Shown here in pieces: positions 18,728 to 21,350 of a DNA stretch of 21,350 nt. Origin of the DNA: Amoebophrya sp. AT5.2 (taxonomy: Eukaryota; Sar; Dinophyceae; Syndiniales; Amoebophryaceae). Made by a program: the position numbers and the translations under genes. Positions within the stretch are counted from its first letter, which is position 1; the number at the start of each line of letters is the position of its first letter. The notes beneath the pieces are model-generated. The model was not told where the DNA came from and made no database searches. It saw only the letters and a program-made list of their open reading frames with translations. Where the stretch lies: NCBI GenBank assembly GCA_005223375.1, contig RXOD01004501.1:1-21350 (forward strand). The letters are read 5' to 3'.

Positions 18728-20687
18728 ATTCAAAAGGTGTGCGTGTGCCTGTCGCGACGGTCCCTGATTCATGTGCGGGAGCTTTTGGCGTTCCAGCTAG
18801 GTAACCACGGAGACGGGCAGAAAACTCTACTGACGGCGTGGTGCATCAGATTCTGAATCAGAAGCACCGGAGGCGGAAATTCGTAGGTGCCCCTTTAGTC
18901 ACTATACTACGGATACCGATGAGGATAAGCATAAGTAGATGTACGAGTCTTCCTCTTCTCGGTCTCCTGCAAGAACGGAAGAGAGACGGGGGCCGAAGAT
19001 GTGCCGTCGAGGGTGCGCCGGCTGATGTCTTCAGCTACAGTCTCTCCGCCGCCCTCAGACTTCTTGCCGGAAAAAACTGCCGCCCCACTTTATTCGGGTA
19101 CAACATGTGGTCTTGATCTACCTTTGCCAGAGCTGGTCGTGGCAAAATAAATGAGTTTTATTCGATTAACCTGTACTAGTTCTACTTCTATCTAGCACTA
19201 CTTACTGTTACTTATGAATTTCATACTTTAAGAGCGCTTGTTGCAGCTTGCTTCGATTGTTCCCGTTCTCGTGAAGAACGGGAAGGGCGCCGCAACGTTC
19301 GAGGGTGATGGATTATTTTATCTCTATGATTGTGGTGACGAAGATCTTCGCAGTCCGCTGTGATTGTTTGCGGTCTTCTGTCTGATATGGAGGACACAGC
19401 ATATCAGCTCCTATATCTAGAGCCTTCAGCTGGATCATCCGTCACGAACACGCGAGATATTTTCGTCGCCACGTTGCCTCGTCTTACGCGTCATACATTC
19501 ATTGATTCTTCTTCTTCAGCTTTGTCTTATGATTAGCCCATACATCTTTTTTTTCAGATTCATGTGCTTATTGATAACACATCAAAACAGATAGATAGAT
19601 ACTAGCTCGAGATCCAGATGATGATGTCTCCCACTGTATTGATTGATTGGAATTTTTATGGAGGGTGTGGTCGTGATCCTACCTGATTGTCGTCGTCGCA
19701 GCGCGACCACGGTACCACAAACAAACTGCAGTTTGGATTTTTCACGAATTCGACTTTAGAGTGGACGACAAGGAATCAACCGGTTTTGGCCCCCGCGCAA
19801 TGTCGGCGACAGGCAGGTGGATCGAGGATGACCGCACGCCGATGCTTTGATTAACTCCGAGGCCGCGCGGAAGCGAAAGTTGCGTAGAAGTCAGAGGTGC
19901 GTTTATTCCTGCGCTTACTAGAATTCGAAGCTCCTACCCTTGCCCTAATCTTAAAACAAACTCGGAAAACGGGCATCGCAAGGTAGGACGTGGCGCGACA
20001 GCCTCAGCGACGGAAGGGTGTATTGTCACGCTAGCCCTAGCGGAATGACGAACAAATCCTTCATCTATCATGGTATGCGCATGCGCTAAAGGAACGAGCA
20101 CCGCCGCTCACTGACTGTAGTGCTCTTTCTCAACAACCTGACTTCCTGACGCGCAACCGCAACGTGTACGCGTTAGAAAAGAGATAGGTACTTACAGCAG
20201 CTAGTACAGCTAGCACCGGACGCAGACCTACTTGTACATTTGATACAACCGATACCGACGACCGCGAGCGCAGCATTCGGAGAGCTCCGGCGCCGCGACC
20301 ACGACAGCAATGATACGCGTGGCTTGAGGACGAGCAGGTTGTAACTGTGCACTCGCATGATCAGAGTTAGTTGCACTTTCCACCTAATATCGACTGTTGC
20401 GCTTCTTGTTGTTCGTGGTGAGTATTTCGTTTCATGCCTCTTGTTTTTCAACGCCCTTCGTTAGCTTGAGTTTTTTCTGTCGTACTATGTACAACTTATG
20501 TATTTCGGAGACGAAATGAGAGAAAGAAGAAAGTTGGTCTGAAAACCGATGATTTTTCTACTGCAGCGTTGTTGACCTCGACGACGATGATTCGCTGATA
20601 GATCTCAGTGAATTTCGAGGAGAGAAGTGCACCCTTGTTCCGTGGTTGCCAGCACACTTCATTCACTACTGTCCGAACGATTTATGA
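18728..20687 (+). CDS. Multi-exon gene rebuilt from splice phase, unknown family
   Basis: A chain of short exons with G/C-rich third positions and agreeing phases. Exon a: 18728 or 18737 to about 18882, with a frame break inside (IHVRELLAFQL... then VVHQILNQKHRRRKF). Exon b: 18974-19097, after a strong pyrimidine tract and AG (NGRETGAEDVPSRV...EKTAAPLYS). Exon c: 19732-19816 (WIFHEFDFRVDDKES...). Exon d: 20188-20337 (YLQQLVQLAPDADLLVHLIQ...). Exon e: 20567-20687 (VVDLDDDDSLIDLSEF...CPNDL, TGA). Introns are 91, 634, 371 and 229 bases, all GT-AG. Parts of a and d look helical; e begins with an acidic run. The 5' start is unresolved (ATG 18190 is one option). I recognise no family. Exons b, d and e are the best supported; c and the exact d acceptor are less sure. 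Confidence 0.5.
19260..19407. repeat. Cluster of perfect hairpins and a palindrome
   Basis: TTCCCGTTC/GAACGGGAA (19260-19268 and 19276-19284, 7-base loop), the 12-bp palindrome CGAAGATCTTCG (19339-19350) and CTGATATG/CATATCAG (19382-19389 and 19400-19407, 10-base loop) lie within 150 bases. In my gene model this is inside the 634-base intron between exons b and c. Confidence 0.7.
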
Positions 20688-20843
20688 CGACATACCAAAG
20701 CCAAGGAGGACGTACACCGATTTGAATCCGAAACGAGCCCGGAAATTCCTCCTACGTACTTACTTTTAGACGTGCCGACGAAAGCACCGACCTCGTCTCC
20801 TGAGGCGTTTGGTATGCAGCCTAGTCGTACGAATGAGCGCTAG

Positions 20844-20885
20844 CACAAGCTGCATCAATCCAAATCCAAAATAAAGAGCAAGAAA
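20844..20885. other. Short gap before the last gene
   Basis: Forty bases between an open frame that ends in TAG (20841-20843) and the ATG at 20886. It has several AGs usable as a leader acceptor (AAATAAAGAGCAAGAAA). Confidence 0.4.
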
Positions 20886-21350
20886 ATGGCGGCGACCTCC
20901 ACCTTATCAGGCACGGCGTCGTCTTCGACGTGGGGTTCTCAGTTGAATGACTACCTCGATGCTCACGAGTCCATCTCGACGCAGATGGATGCCCATCTTC
21001 GGCAGCTTCCGCCACCGCCGATACTGGCCGAGGAGAAGCAAATGAGGTTGGGCGAGGAGAAGTTGTACAACAACGGGCCCAGCGCCGTAGACAACAAGTA
21101 CGCCAGGCTCGATGAGGAAGGCCGGGAGTTCCTGCGACGACTCCGAGAATACCGGTCGGGATACGGCGACAGTTCGGTGCTGCTGGGAGGCGCAGGAAAA
21201 GGAATTGCAACCGGGGATGCGTATCATTGCCCAGAAGTTGAGTGCGCAGGAGCAGGGCGAGGCCCGCAGGCTAGCGGAGCAGGGGATGCAGCCAAGATGG
21301 AAAAGTCTAAGCCATGGTGACTACTAGTACAATAAGCAATAGTGTACTCG
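20886..21350 (+). CDS. 5' part of a gene running off the right edge, with a frame break
   Basis: The ATG at 20886 starts MAATSTLSGTASSSTWGSQ, followed by a helical, charged region (LDEEGREFLRRLREYRSG). That frame stays open to TGA at 21318-21320, but from about 21183 the coding signal (G/C-rich third positions, charged helical residues EAQEKELQPGMRIIAQKL) is in the next frame (+1), which runs to a GTGACT donor-like site near 21316 or a TAG at 21325-21327. The change falls at CTGCTGGGAGGCG; one G fewer would give an unbroken protein. A sequencing or assembly indel, a tiny intron or true frameshifting could explain it. The gene probably continues beyond the window. Family unknown. Confidence 0.5.

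Noticed and set aside
1..21350. tRNA, rRNA, CRISPR, virus or complete transposon
   Set aside because: No clover-leaf with both internal promoter boxes, no regularly spaced repeat array, no polymerase, integrase or transposase motif seen. The spliced-leader sequence known from dinoflagellates was not found either.

Overview
The window looks like nuclear DNA of a protist with intron-rich, mostly orphan genes. The only protein I recognise with certainty is BRX1 (BRIX1), a conserved eukaryotic ribosome-assembly factor, split over four exons. Most introns I could place are GT-AG. Six of the eight best-fixed acceptors are followed by G and five by GT (AG|GT). One BRX1 intron has neither GT-AG nor GC-AG ends, carries a short direct repeat at its borders and has complementary ends. 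That combination (AG|G acceptors, acceptor-like AGs a few bases before start codons as expected for spliced-leader trans-splicing, and a fold-back non-canonical intron) suggests the dinoflagellate lineage, perhaps a syndinian such as Amoebophrya. This lineage call is inference; nothing in the window proves it. The code looks standard: all tryptophans in BRX1 are TGG and its stop lies where the family ends.

Layout, left to right: a possible 3' end of a gene (to 619); a doubtful small ORF (891-1181); a three-exon gene for a ~151-residue membrane protein (1331-2154); an intronless gene for a C-tail-anchored protein (2903-3859); a minus-strand gene for a Cys-rich then charged protein (5198 to 4320); a 1.4 kb non-coding stretch with tandem repeats and a TATA-like element; BRX1 (6616-8577); a 1.2 kb stretch without a clear gene; a gene for a protein with N-terminal membrane segments (9750 to ~11129, probably continuing into another exon); a 1.3 kb stretch with a second TATA-like element; a very large gene for a Gln/His/Gly/Asn-rich protein (to 18168, at least five exons); a second multi-exon gene rebuilt here from splice phase (about 18728-20687); and the 5' part of a gene running off the right edge (20886 onward).

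There is no sign of an operon or functional cluster. Genes lie mainly on the plus strand, only one on the minus. The BRX1 protein acts in nucleolar 60S assembly. The Gln/His-rich protein resembles RNP-granule scaffolds in composition only. The other proteins are orphans to me. I see no rRNA, tRNA, CRISPR, virus or complete transposon.

Most notable: the non-canonical fold-back intron in BRX1; a 17-bp sequence found twice, each time 25-28 bp downstream of a TATA-like box; the new multi-exon gene at 18.7-20.7 kb; and two places where coding signal changes frame (near 18.8 kb and near 21.18 kb).
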